Positions 56,951 to 64,000 of a stretch of DNA of 64,000 nt are shown here, one piece after another. The notes beneath the pieces were generated by a model. The model searched no databases and was not told the origin of the DNA. It saw only the letters and a program-made list of their open reading frames with translations. The stretch is from JAWWPY01 sp963822825 (GTDB taxonomy: Bacteria > Actinomycetota > Actinomycetes > Streptosporangiales > Streptosporangiaceae). The stretch is from contig CAWGIW010000001.1 of assembly GCA_963822825.1 (NCBI GenBank), positions 348,354 to 412,353 on the forward strand, in the 5' to 3' direction. Each line of letters opens with the position of its first letter. Position 1 is the first letter of the stretch. The translations under genes were made by a program, and so were the position numbers.

Positions 56951-58127
56951 CCGTCAGCGCGCGGCCCGGCCGCCCGCCGTCGAAGTCCCCGAACCGCAGG
57001 TCCCGGTGTCGGGCATCCTCGATGTCCACGACAGCAAGGCGTTCGTCCGAGCCTCCGGCTACGAGCAGAATCCGGACGATATCTGCATCACCATCGCCCA
57101 GGTCCGGCAGTACGGACTGCGCAAGGGCGACTTTATCGAAGGCACCGCCCAGGTGTCCCGCCCGAGCCGGACGCGTGAGAAAAACGCCACGGTGACCCGC
57201 CTCGACACCGTCAACGGCGTCGAAGCCTCGCAGGCCAGGGAGCGCCCCGACTTCGCCGCCCTGACCCCCCTTCACCCGCAAGAGCGTCTCCGGCTCGAGT
57301 CCCCCGGCGGCTCGCCGATCGGGCGGATCATCGACCTCGTGAGCCCGATCGGCAAGGGGCAGCGCGGCCTCATCGTGTCTCCCCCCAAGGCCGGCAAGAC
57401 GATGGTGCTCCAGGCGATCGCCGCCGCCATCGCCGCCAACCATCCCGAGGTGCACCTGATGGTGGTGCTCGTCGGTGAGCGGCCAGAAGAGGTCACCGAC
57501 CTGGAGCGGTCGGTGCGCGGCGAGGTCATCGCCGCCACCTTCGACCAGGCCGCCAAGGAGCACATCGCCCTCGCGGAACTGGCCATCGAAAGGGCCAAAC
57601 GCCTGGTCGAGATGGGCCGCGACGTCGTCGTGCTGCTCGACTCCATCACCCGGCTGGGCCGCGCCTACAACATCGCGGCCCCGCCCAGCAGCCGCATCCT
57701 GGCCGGCGGGGTAGCGGTGAGCGCGCTCTACCCGCCCCGCAAGTTCCTCGGCGCCGCCCGCAACATCGAAAACGGCGGTTCCCTGACCATCCTGTCCACC
57801 GCCCTGGTAGAAACCGGATCGCGTATGGACGACGTCTTCTTCGAGGAGTTCAAGGGCACCGGGAACATGGAACTGCGGCTGCGCCGGGACCTCGCCGAGA
57901 AGCGGATCTTCCCGGCCATCGACGTGACACCATCCAGCACCCGCCGGGACGACCTGCTGATGTCGCCCGAAGAGCACGCTGTCGTCGCCCAGCTGCGAAG
58001 GGGGCTGGCCGAACTCGACTCCCAGCAGGCCATTGAGCTGCTGCTGAAAAAGACGCGGTCGACCTCCTCGAACGCCGAGTTCCTGCTCCAGGTCCAGCGC
58101 AACGCCGGGGCGGCCGTCTACGCTTGA
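56937..58127 (+). CDS. rho: Rho transcription termination factor paralogue, short form
   Basis: 396 residues, much shorter than the housekeeping actinobacterial Rho, which carries a long charged N-terminal insertion. The N-terminal RNA-binding (cold-shock-like) part has VSGILDVHDSKAFVRASGY and DICITIAQVRQYGLRKGD; the ATPase part has Walker A SPPKAGKTMVLQAI, VGERPEEVTDLERSV (catalytic Glu), VVVLLDSITRLGRAYN (Walker B), the Q-loop-type stretch RILAGGVAVSALYPPRKFLG, and the C-terminal ELLLKKTRSTSSNAEFL. All helicase motifs look intact. The N-terminus lacks the usual helix bundle. ATG 56937 follows GAAAGGA. It lies after the cysteine genes and alone, not beside atp or prfA genes. Confidence 0.9.
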   Translation: MTTITRQRAARPPAVEVPEPQVPVSGILDVHDSKAFVRASGYEQNPDDICITIAQVRQYGLRKGDFIEGTAQVSRPSRTREKNATVTRLDTVNGVEASQARERPDFAALTPLHPQERLRLESPGGSPIGRIIDLVSPIGKGQRGLIVSPPKAGKTMVLQAIAAAIAANHPEVHLMVVLVGERPEEVTDLERSVRGEVIAATFDQAAKEHIALAELAIERAKRLVEMGRDVVVLLDSITRLGRAYNIAAPPSSRILAGGVAVSALYPPRKFLGAARNIENGGSLTILSTALVETGSRMDDVFFEEFKGTGNMELRLRRDLAEKRIFPAIDVTPSSTRRDDLLMSPEEHAVVAQLRRGLAELDSQQAIELLLKKTRSTSSNAEFLLQVQRNAGAAVYA

Positions 58128-58153
58128 GGCGCGGGCCCTTCCTGAGCCCCGCG

Positions 58154-58996
58154 CTACGCCTGAGGCGCGCGCGCCGGCCTCTCGTCCGCGGCCCGCGCCT
58201 GGTCCCCCGGCGGCTGCTGCCCGCGCACCAGGCGGCCCACCTCCGCCCGGAGACGCACGAACGCCGGCAGTTCCCTCGTAGTGATCTGGTCGCGGGGAGA
58301 TGGCAGGTCCACCGGCAGATCGGCCCGGACCTGGCCCGGCCCGCGGCTGAGCACCACGACCCGGTCGCCGACATAGACGCTCTCGTCGATATCGTGAGTG
58401 ACCAGCAAGATCGTGATGTCCCGGGTACGGCGCACGGCCAGGATCAGGTCCTCCAGGTCCTCTCTGGTCTGGGCATCCACCGAGCCAAATGGCTCGTCCA
58501 TCAGCAGCAGCACCGGATCGCAGGCCAGGGCACGGGCGATGGCGACCCGCTGCTGCATCCCGCCGGAAAGCTGCCACGGGTATTTCTGCGCGGTGCCGGT
58601 CAGCCCGACCGTGGCCAGCGCGGCGGTCGCTGTCTCCCGCCGGTCCTCGCGGCTGCGCTGTTTACCGCCCGGCTTACCGCCCGGCCTCCGGCGCAGCGGG
58701 AGCGCGACGTTGTCCAGGACGCTCAGCCAGGGCAGCAGGGAGCGGCTGTAATCCTGGAACACCAGCGCGAGCCCATCGGGCACCCGATCGACCCGGGTGC
58801 CGCCGAGCACGACGCGCCCGGCGGAGGGGGAGAGCAGGCCGGCGACACACCGCAACAGGGTGGACTTGCCGCAGCCCGAAGGCCCCACAATGCTGACCAG
58901 CTCGCCGTCGGCCACGCTCAAAGTGATCCGGTCTATGGCCAGGTGGCCCTCGGGAGGCGGGCCGTACGAGTGCGTCAGGTCCGTGATCTCCAGCAT
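58154..58996 (-). CDS. Nitrate/sulfonate/taurine-type ABC importer ATPase
   Basis: 280 residues. Walker A GPSGCGKSTLLR, signature LSGGMQQRVAIARALACD, Walker B VLLLMDEPFGSVDAQTRED, switch LLVTHDIDESVYVGDR. The SVDAQTR context is characteristic of SsuB/TauB/NrtD. Last gene of a four-gene minus-strand operon; its own tail is Arg/Ala/Pro-rich. Converges with the rho gene. Confidence 0.9.
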   Translation of the reverse strand: MLEITDLTHSYGPPPEGHLAIDRITLSVADGELVSIVGPSGCGKSTLLRCVAGLLSPSAGRVVLGGTRVDRVPDGLALVFQDYSRSLLPWLSVLDNVALPLRRRPGGKPGGKQRSREDRRETATAALATVGLTGTAQKYPWQLSGGMQQRVAIARALACDPVLLLMDEPFGSVDAQTREDLEDLILAVRRTRDITILLVTHDIDESVYVGDRVVVLSRGPGQVRADLPVDLPSPRDQITTRELPAFVRLRAEVGRLVRGQQPPGDQARAADERPARAPQA

Positions 58997-59029
58997 GGCT
59001 CTCTGCTTCCGTCGGTGGCCGTGCTTCTG

Positions 59030-59815
59030 TCAGCTTTCATGCTGCCGGGCGCCCCGGTGCCACGCCAGCAGCCGGTGCTCCATCGCCAGCTCGAGCACGT
59101 TGAGCAGGTTGCCCAGGATGGCGACGAGCACGAGCGTGGACCACAGCCAGGTCATGTCGAACGAACTCTCCGCGTTGTTCATCTCATACCCGAGGCCGTT
59201 GCTGCTCCCCGCGAGTTCCGCGAACACCATGAGGATGAGGGCCAGCGACACGCTCAGCCGCAGCCCGGCGAAGAACTTGGGCAGCGCCGCGGGGATGATC
59301 AGCCTGATCAGCCGCGACCAGGCGGGAAGCCGGAAGGCCCGGACCGTCTCCACCTGGACCGGGTCGAGGTACCTGGCGCCGTCGGCCGTGTTGAGCAGGA
59401 TCGGCCAGATGGTGCCGAACGCGATAGTCGCCACTTCCATCTGGGTGCCGATCTTGAAAATGGCGATGAAGACGGGCACCAGCATCACCGCGGGCAGCGC
59501 CCGGCCGAACTGCAGCAGCGGGTCGAGGAAGCCGAAGACGGTGGAGGACCGGCCCAGGGCCAGGCCGGCGGCGCCGCCCACCGCGGCCGCGATGGCCAGC
59601 CCGGCCAGGACCCGGCCCAGGCTCGGCAGCAGGTTGCCGATGGCATCCTCGGTCAGGAACAGGTGCGCCGCGGGGCCAGAGAACCACAGCCGGTACATCC
59701 GGGTCAGGATCGCTGAGGGCGGCGGGAAAAACGAACTGTGCCGCGCCCGCGCCCACAACTCCCACACGCCCGCCGCGACCAGAAGCACCGTCCAGCGCCG
59801 CAGCACCGCGGTCAT
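59030..59815 (-). CDS. SsuC/TauC-type ABC importer permease 2
   Basis: 261 residues with about six membrane segments, including TVLLVAAGVWELWARARHSS at the start and the BPD-type coupling loop EVATIAFGTIWPILLNTADG, then VRAFRLPAWSRLIRLIIPAALP. ATG 59815 lies in an ATGA overlap with the upstream permease gene. The open frame continues to 60580 only by chance. Two distinct permeases in one importer are a departure from the usual single SsuC and suggest a heterodimeric channel, as in riboflavin/pyrimidine-precursor or phthalate-type importers. Confidence 0.87.
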   Translation of the reverse strand: MTAVLRRWTVLLVAAGVWELWARARHSSFFPPPSAILTRMYRLWFSGPAAHLFLTEDAIGNLLPSLGRVLAGLAIAAAVGGAAGLALGRSSTVFGFLDPLLQFGRALPAVMLVPVFIAIFKIGTQMEVATIAFGTIWPILLNTADGARYLDPVQVETVRAFRLPAWSRLIRLIIPAALPKFFAGLRLSVSLALILMVFAELAGSSNGLGYEMNNAESSFDMTWLWSTLVLVAILGNLLNVLELAMEHRLLAWHRGARQHES

Positions 59816-60633
59816 TGCGCCTCCGCCGCGTACGCCTGATGCCACGGCAGCAGCCGATACTGCGCCCAGACCAGGGCCGCATTGAGCACCAAGCCGAGCA
59901 AGCCGGCCCAGAGGGCCGCGGCCAGGACGAGAGCGGTGTTGCCAGCGCCAGTATTCGCGTCGGCTACGAACGCGCCGATGCCGTTGCCGCCGATGCGGCC
60001 GGTCAGGAATCCGGTGCTGATGTTGAGGATGATCGCGATGGAGGAGGCGAGCCGGATCCCGGTCGCGATGAACGGCGCCGCGCTCGGCAGCGAGACGAAC
60101 CTGATCACCGCCCGCGGGCCGAACCCGAACGCGCGGAGCGTCTCCTTCGCCACCGGATCGGCGTCGTCGAGGCCGTAGATCGTGTTGAACAGCACCGGCC
60201 AGATCGCCGCGTAGACGATCAGCGTAACGTTCATCCGCAGGCCAGGGCCGATGAGCAGGCCCACGAGCACGATCAGCGCGACCGAAGGGATCGGCCGCAG
60301 GAATTCCACCACGGCCCGGGTGGCGGTACGCACCCCCGGCAAGCTGCCGAGCACGACGCCGCACGGAACGGCCACCGCGACAGCGATGGCGAGCCCGAGC
60401 GCCCATGCCTCCAGCGTCGCGGCGAGATCGGCCAGGAAGCGCGGGTTGGCGGCGAGCCCGGCGGTCCGCGCGAGCACCGTGGAGGCGAGCGGGAGGACCG
60501 CCGGGCTGATGATCCCGATACGGCCCAGCACTTCCGCGAGCAGCAGGAAACCAGCGATGCCGGCCAGCCCGCGCGCCCACTGGGGCACGCGACCTAGCTG
60601 GCGGCCCCGGGTCGCGGGCGCCTCAGTGGTCAC
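59812..60633 (-). CDS. SsuC/TauC-type ABC importer permease 1
   Basis: 273 residues from GTG 60633 behind TGAGG. About six membrane segments: GLAGIAGFLLLAEVLGRIGI, LGLAIAVAVAVPCGVVLG, then the family loop FLRPIPSVALIVLVGLLIG and LRAFGFGPRAVIRFVSLPSA. It pairs with the following permease. It is 7 bases from the binding-protein gene, where an imperfect duplication (GGGCGCCTCAGTG, twice within 60616-60646) spans the gap. Confidence 0.87.
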   Translation of the reverse strand: MTTEAPATRGRQLGRVPQWARGLAGIAGFLLLAEVLGRIGIISPAVLPLASTVLARTAGLAANPRFLADLAATLEAWALGLAIAVAVAVPCGVVLGSLPGVRTATRAVVEFLRPIPSVALIVLVGLLIGPGLRMNVTLIVYAAIWPVLFNTIYGLDDADPVAKETLRAFGFGPRAVIRFVSLPSAAPFIATGIRLASSIAIILNISTGFLTGRIGGNGIGAFVADANTGAGNTALVLAAALWAGLLGLVLNAALVWAQYRLLPWHQAYAAEAQ

Positions 60634-60640
60634 GGGCGCC

Positions 60641-61648
60641 TCAGTGGAAGAGCATGGGCTGCACGTTGAACGGGCTCGTCAGCAGGCCTCCCGAGCGCAT
60701 CAGGTCGGCGACCCGTTGCAGTTGCGCGGCGACCAGCGTGGCCGGGAAGGAGCCGAGGTTGATGGTGCCGGCCGCCGCTGCGGTGATCTTGGTGTAGGTC
60801 GGCAGGATCTGCTTCACCGCGGAGGGGTTGGCATCGGCGAACGCCTGCGCCTGGTTCAGCGCGCGCTGGAAGGCGGCCGCGGTCCGCGGGTACTTCTGGA
60901 CCCACGCCTGGGTGGTGAAGTACCCCGAGAGTGGGAGGTCAGCGGTGGGGCCCGAGCATTCGGACATGACCTGCCGCGCACCGATGCTGTGCTCCGCGCC
61001 GGACAGGAAGGGCTCCACGACGCTGATGGCATTCACCCGGCCGGCCTTGAGCGCGGTCGCCATGTCCGGGAAGGGAATGGCCACGTACTTCACCGTGGCG
61101 GTGTTCACCCCATCGGACTTGAGCACAGCGTTGGTCGTGAGCGTCTGGATATTGTTGGTGAGGTTGACGGCAATGGTCTTGCCCGCCAGCCCGGCCGGGC
61201 TGGTGATGCCCGACCCCGGCATGGCCAGGACGCCGAAACTGCTCGCGCTGCACGCCACTCCCGCCGCCAGGACCTGGAGGCTGAACGTGCCCTTGGCCTG
61301 CCCTTCGAAATACGACACGTAATTCCCGCCGCCGACGATGTTGACCGTGCCGTGCAGCAGGTCGGGAAGCGCCAGCGTGCTCTGCGCAATGATCTCGGGA
61401 GTCACGGTGAGGCCCTGCTGCCTGAAATAGCCTTCCTTGATGGCCAGGAAGAGCGGCGCGTCGTCCACGATGGGCAGAGCCGCGACCGTGAGATGCGTCT
61501 TCTCAGGACCGGTGCTGCCGCCCGTGCTGCTGCCCTTCGCGGCGGTACCCGAGCCACCGCAGGCCGCGGTGACCAGCACTGTCGCTAATCCGGCCGCGAC
61601 CAGCCAGCCATGCCTCAGACGGATGGGCCTCACGCGGATGAGCCTCAT
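60641..61648 (-). CDS. NMT1/SsuA-type substrate-binding lipoprotein
   Basis: 335 residues. A basic N-terminus and lipobox VTAACGGSG (about residue 30) precede a type-2 periplasmic-binding domain: LTVAALPIVDDAPLFLAIKE, GYFRQQGLTVTPEI, GKTIAVNLTNNIQTLTTNAV and NAISVVEPFLSGAEHSIGA. This is the NMT1/SsuA/TauA layout that binds sulfonates, nitrate, phthalate or thiamine-precursor pyrimidine. No sulfonate oxygenase lies nearby, so the ligand is open. First gene of the importer operon. Confidence 0.88.
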   Translation of the reverse strand: MRLIRVRPIRLRHGWLVAAGLATVLVTAACGGSGTAAKGSSTGGSTGPEKTHLTVAALPIVDDAPLFLAIKEGYFRQQGLTVTPEIIAQSTLALPDLLHGTVNIVGGGNYVSYFEGQAKGTFSLQVLAAGVACSASSFGVLAMPGSGITSPAGLAGKTIAVNLTNNIQTLTTNAVLKSDGVNTATVKYVAIPFPDMATALKAGRVNAISVVEPFLSGAEHSIGARQVMSECSGPTADLPLSGYFTTQAWVQKYPRTAAAFQRALNQAQAFADANPSAVKQILPTYTKITAAAAGTINLGSFPATLVAAQLQRVADLMRSGGLLTSPFNVQPMLFH

Positions 61649-61870
61649 GAGTCTCCTCAGCTGTCATGACCACGAACGCGGGGCGGCCCCCAGCTTCGAA
61701 TCCCAGCCCAACAGATAGAGATGTGACCTTACAGTAACCAACATCAACGTGACTATTGGGGCATAATCGCCTACCCGCAGCAGGAATGCAATCACCTCCG
61801 GTCACCTTCTGGCCCGACGGCCGGGGAATCCCGGTAGGCGCCCCTCTTGCCGCGCGGCCGCTGAGCGGCC

Positions 61871-61902
61871 CGCGGGGTGGCCCGGAACCTGGCCACCCCG
61901 CG
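61871..61902 (-). terminator. 12-bp perfect hairpin after the chitinase gene
   Basis: CGCGGGGTGGCC pairs exactly with GGCCACCCCGCG across an 8-base loop, 23 bases beyond the chitinase stop on the minus strand. It insulates the importer operon that follows. Confidence 0.65.
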
Positions 61903-61924
61903 AGCCCCGGCCGGCCGGGGCGGC

Positions 61925-63265
61925 TCAGCAGGGGCCGTCGTTGTTCCAGGCGCCCGACGCGCCGCCCGGGACCTCGTCGTAATTCCATTGGTTGGCGGTC
62001 CACTGGTCACCGCCGTAGGACACGACGTTGCCGGAGACGTACGCGACGTTCGACACCCAGGCACCCGCGGTGCAGCCGCCGCCCGAGCTGGGGGTGGGGC
62101 TGGGCGACGGCGTCGGAGCCGGTGATGTCGTGGTGGGGGTGGGCGTGGGGGTCGGAGTCGGCGGCGTGGTGGCCGACGTGTGATTGGCGAACGCCACCGT
62201 GTAGGCGGTGAAGTCCCACGAATTCTGGGTCACGCTGCTGCAGTCGCTGGAGGTCACACCGTTGTTGACCGGATTGCATTCGCGGTCGCGGTTGACCGAC
62301 CAGAACGTGTACCTGCTCAGGCCGGAACTCTCCGCGAAAGCGAGCACAGTCTGGAAATCACTCTGGTAGAAGTACTCGGCCGAGTCCGTCCGGCCATTCA
62401 TCCCGGAGAAGCCCTCGTGCGCATAAGCCTGCGCGCTGGTCCAGCCGAACGTGCTCACCAGCTGGGCGTTGAAATCCTGCAGCGCGGTGACTTGTGAGGA
62501 GCCGCCACTGAAGCCACCGTCGAACGGCATGATCGTGAAGTCGTTGGGGGTGAATCCCAGGCCCTTGGCCTCGTTGAGCAGGAGCTGGCCGAAGTAGTTC
62601 GCGCCGGTGGGCGTGGACGGCATGGTGATCGAGATGAACAGGCCGGGATCCTCCTGCTGCAGGATCTGCGCGGCACCGAGTTCGTAGGCGATCGCCGTCG
62701 AGTTCTCGATCTCCGGTTCCTCCAGGTCGAAGTCGAATGCGTGCAGGCCGTAGGTGGTGATGACCTGCTGGTAGGCGGCTGCGGTGGCCGCGGCCGAGCT
62801 GCAGACCTGCCCGAGCTTGGTGCCGTTGTAGCCGCCCGCCGAGACGATCACGTCGCCCCCGCCCGTGCGTACCCCGTTGATGACGGCGGCCACCTGGGTG
62901 TCCGAGGACACCGGGTCGGTCCCGTCCCAGGCGGGAGCGCAGGAACCGCCGTTGGCCAGGATGAAGGCCATGTCGAACGCCTTCTGCCCGGTCGCGGACA
63001 TCACCTGGCCGAGGTCGGGAGCGGCCGAGTCCAGCGTGCTGTAGTAGGGCGCGGATTCATACCAGTTGGCGCTCAGGGCGGCCGTCGTTTTGGCCGTCTT
63101 GGCCGTCAGGGTGGCCGTCGTCCAGGCGGGCGCGGCCTGGACCACCGCCGCCACTGCGACGATAGCGCCGCTGACCAGGAGGGCGGCAGTGAAGGCCGGG
63201 GCAGCCGTTCGCCACCTAAGGCGTGCCCGCGGCGCAGGCGGCGGGCCGAGCAGGGATTGATGCAC
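61925..63265 (-). CDS. Secreted GH18 chitinase with C-terminal CBM5/12
   Basis: 446 residues. A long basic signal peptide (AAPAFTAALLVSGAIVAVAA, about 21-40) precedes the GH18 barrel (about 65-355), with the catalytic DxDxE as HAFDFDLEEPE (Asp178, Asp180, Glu182), SAGGYNG before it and FTIMPFDGGFSGGSS after. A Thr/Pro linker (about 362-395; TPTPTPTPT) joins a chitin-binding domain with WVSNVAYVSGNVVSYGGDQW and WTANQWNYDEVPG. It is exported to degrade chitin from fungi or arthropods. A 35-bp palindrome lies 29 bases upstream. Start codon ATG 63265, though the near signal-peptide region leaves some choice. Confidence 0.9.
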   Translation of the reverse strand: MHQSLLGPPPAPRARLRWRTAAPAFTAALLVSGAIVAVAAVVQAAPAWTTATLTAKTAKTTAALSANWYESAPYYSTLDSAAPDLGQVMSATGQKAFDMAFILANGGSCAPAWDGTDPVSSDTQVAAVINGVRTGGGDVIVSAGGYNGTKLGQVCSSAAATAAAYQQVITTYGLHAFDFDLEEPEIENSTAIAYELGAAQILQQEDPGLFISITMPSTPTGANYFGQLLLNEAKGLGFTPNDFTIMPFDGGFSGGSSQVTALQDFNAQLVSTFGWTSAQAYAHEGFSGMNGRTDSAEYFYQSDFQTVLAFAESSGLSRYTFWSVNRDRECNPVNNGVTSSDCSSVTQNSWDFTAYTVAFANHTSATTPPTPTPTPTPTTTSPAPTPSPSPTPSSGGGCTAGAWVSNVAYVSGNVVSYGGDQWTANQWNYDEVPGGASGAWNNDGPC

Positions 63266-63293
63266 ATTTCCTCCCAGGAGGGGGACCGGGGTG

Positions 63294-63328
63294 GCATAAT
63301 TAATAGGAAACTTTCCTATTAATTATGC
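63294..63328. promoter_or_regulatory. 35-bp perfect palindrome before the chitinase gene
   Basis: Arms of 17 bases meet at a single C (63311); the centre is TAGGAAACTTTCCTA and the ends read GCATAAT/ATTATGC. It is strongly AT-rich in a GC-rich genome. Its position, 29-63 bases before the start codon, suits a repressor or activator of the chitinase promoter. It does not match the DasR consensus I know. Confidence 0.75.
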
Positions 63329-63516
63329 ACAAAAGGCTATCCCCGCCGCCTCGCGCGGTCAACCGGTTCAATCAGACCATTGGATGCTATTGGTCCGGGT
63401 CCGGCCGCATACGCTCCCGGCGGCCGATTCGGCCGTTGGGACTCGCGCCAATCAGCCCGGAGGCCTGTCGCTCGGCCAGCTCGCCGCTCCGTCGCGGGCG
63501 GCCGCAGTCAGTACAC
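63329..63516. other. Short intergenic stretch between two minus-strand genes
   Basis: 188 bases between the palindrome and the stop of the methyltransferase gene. No hairpin or gene is seen. Confidence 0.5.
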
Positions 63517-64000
63517 CTAGAGCTTGCGGCCCACCGCACAGTACGTGGGCAGGCCGGGGCGGTACACCGCGCCGGGCGGCCCGGGTTGCCAGTGACCCAG
63601 CGGCACCACGCCCGGTGCAGCGACTTCCAGGCCGTCGAAGAACCGGGCGACCTGAGCCCCGGTCCGTGGGTTGATGGAGACCGCGGAGTGCTGGTTGTAG
63701 GCGACGGTCCCGGCCGCCACCGTCCCGGACTGGATGTCGCTCGCGGCATGCGAGATCACCAGGAAACTGCCCGAGGGCATGGCCTCCATCAGCCGCGCCG
63801 TGATCCCGTACGGATCGTCCTCCTCCGGGATGAAATGCAGAACGGCCAGCAGCAGCACGGCGACCGGGGTGCGGAAGTCCAGCATCCCGGCGGCCTGCCG
63901 GAGGATCGTCTCGGTGTCCCGGAGGTCGGCGTCGATGTAGGCGGTCGTGCCCCACGGATCGCTGGTCAGCAGCGCCCGGGCGTGAGCCAGCACGATCGGG
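63517..64000 (-). CDS. SAM-dependent methyltransferase (DUF574/Methyltransf_19), 5' end off window
   Basis: The visible C-terminal part (about 160 residues) reads TAYIDADLRDTETILRQAAG, LDFRTPVAVLLLAVLHFIPE, DPYGITARLMEAMPSGSFLV and ISHAASD, the signature run of the actinobacterial DUF574 methyltransferases. The SAM-binding N-terminus lies beyond base 64000. These proteins are numerous in streptomycete-like genomes, often next to regulators; substrates are mostly unknown. The stop is at 63517. Confidence 0.85.
   Translation of the reverse strand, partial: PIVLAHARALLTSDPWGTTAYIDADLRDTETILRQAAGMLDFRTPVAVLLLAVLHFIPEEDDPYGITARLMEAMPSGSFLVISHAASDIQSGTVAAGTVAYNQHSAVSINPRTGAQVARFFDGLEVAAPGVVPLGHWQPGPPGAVYRPGLPTYCAVGRKL

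Noticed and set aside
56652..58577. 641-codon minus-strand frame
   Set aside because: Complement of rho and of part of the importer ATPase region; no recognisable fold.
58124..61588. Long plus-strand frames (58124-59716, 60251-61588)
   Set aside because: Opposite to the four-gene importer operon, whose minus-strand proteins have full family motifs.

Overview
The window is high-GC DNA (roughly 70% by eye) with Shine-Dalgarno-led genes, many GTG and a few TTG starts, ATGA stop-start overlaps, a 13E12/DUF222 HNH protein, a DUF574-type methyltransferase and several TetR, GntR, MerR and LacI regulators. Together these point to a filamentous soil actinobacterium (Streptosporangiales or Trebonia-like; genus not determinable from the window). 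No rRNA, tRNA, CRISPR array or complete insertion sequence was found. Layout: (1) 1-2855, minus strand: a membrane GAF-PAS-GGDEF-EAL protein whose 3' end lies beyond the left edge. (2) 3366-7600: a small assembly-line locus encoding one MbtH-adenylation-carrier-reductase polypeptide, interrupted by a +1 frameshift, followed by and overlapping an Aat-like (leucyl/phenylalanyl-tRNA-protein transferase) gene. (3) 7659-9079: a toxin-antitoxin-like pair, a ribbon-helix-helix protein and a Doc/Fic-like domain read through into a ClpC-type N-domain plus UVR module. (4) 9179-20178: asparaginase, amidohydrolase, a benzoylformate-decarboxylase-like ThDP enzyme, a ribose-type ABC importer, a DUF6282-like protein, a GntR regulator, an extradiol-type VOC dioxygenase and a DUF1932 dehydrogenase. 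This looks like an import-and-catabolism cluster for an unidentified, perhaps aromatic, compound. (5) 20273-31310: a histone-H1-like protein, a minisatellite, a TetR-controlled MFS exporter, an HNH protein, MerR, a YtrA-type GntR/ABC operon and a class III aminotransferase. (6) 31347-36581: cell-wall amidase, a Trp/Gly-repeat secreted protein with a structured leader, an orphan protein with a ribosomal-S3-like KH domain, and two secreted proteins behind a palindromic operator. (7) 36612-52302: an L-rhamnose regulon (LacI regulator, RhaSTPQ-type importer, mutarotase, isomerase, bifunctional aldolase/dehydrogenase, rhamnulokinase), with an SDR and a TetR/DrrAB-like cassette lying between regulator and operon. 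(8) 52340-53600: a membrane sensor-like gene broken by several frameshifts. (9) 53625-58127: arsR/arsM, cysK-cysE and a short paralogue of the termination factor Rho. (10) 58154-64000: a nitrate/sulfonate/taurine-type ABC importer, a GH18 chitinase behind a 35-bp perfect palindrome, and a partial SAM methyltransferase. The genes mostly form self-contained local systems. The least ordinary are the MbtH-A-T-R/Aat locus, the Doc-ClpN fusion, the S3-KH orphan and the second Rho. Short in-frame or intergenic tandem repeats recur throughout the window, and several single-base frameshifts raise the question of real decay versus assembly error.
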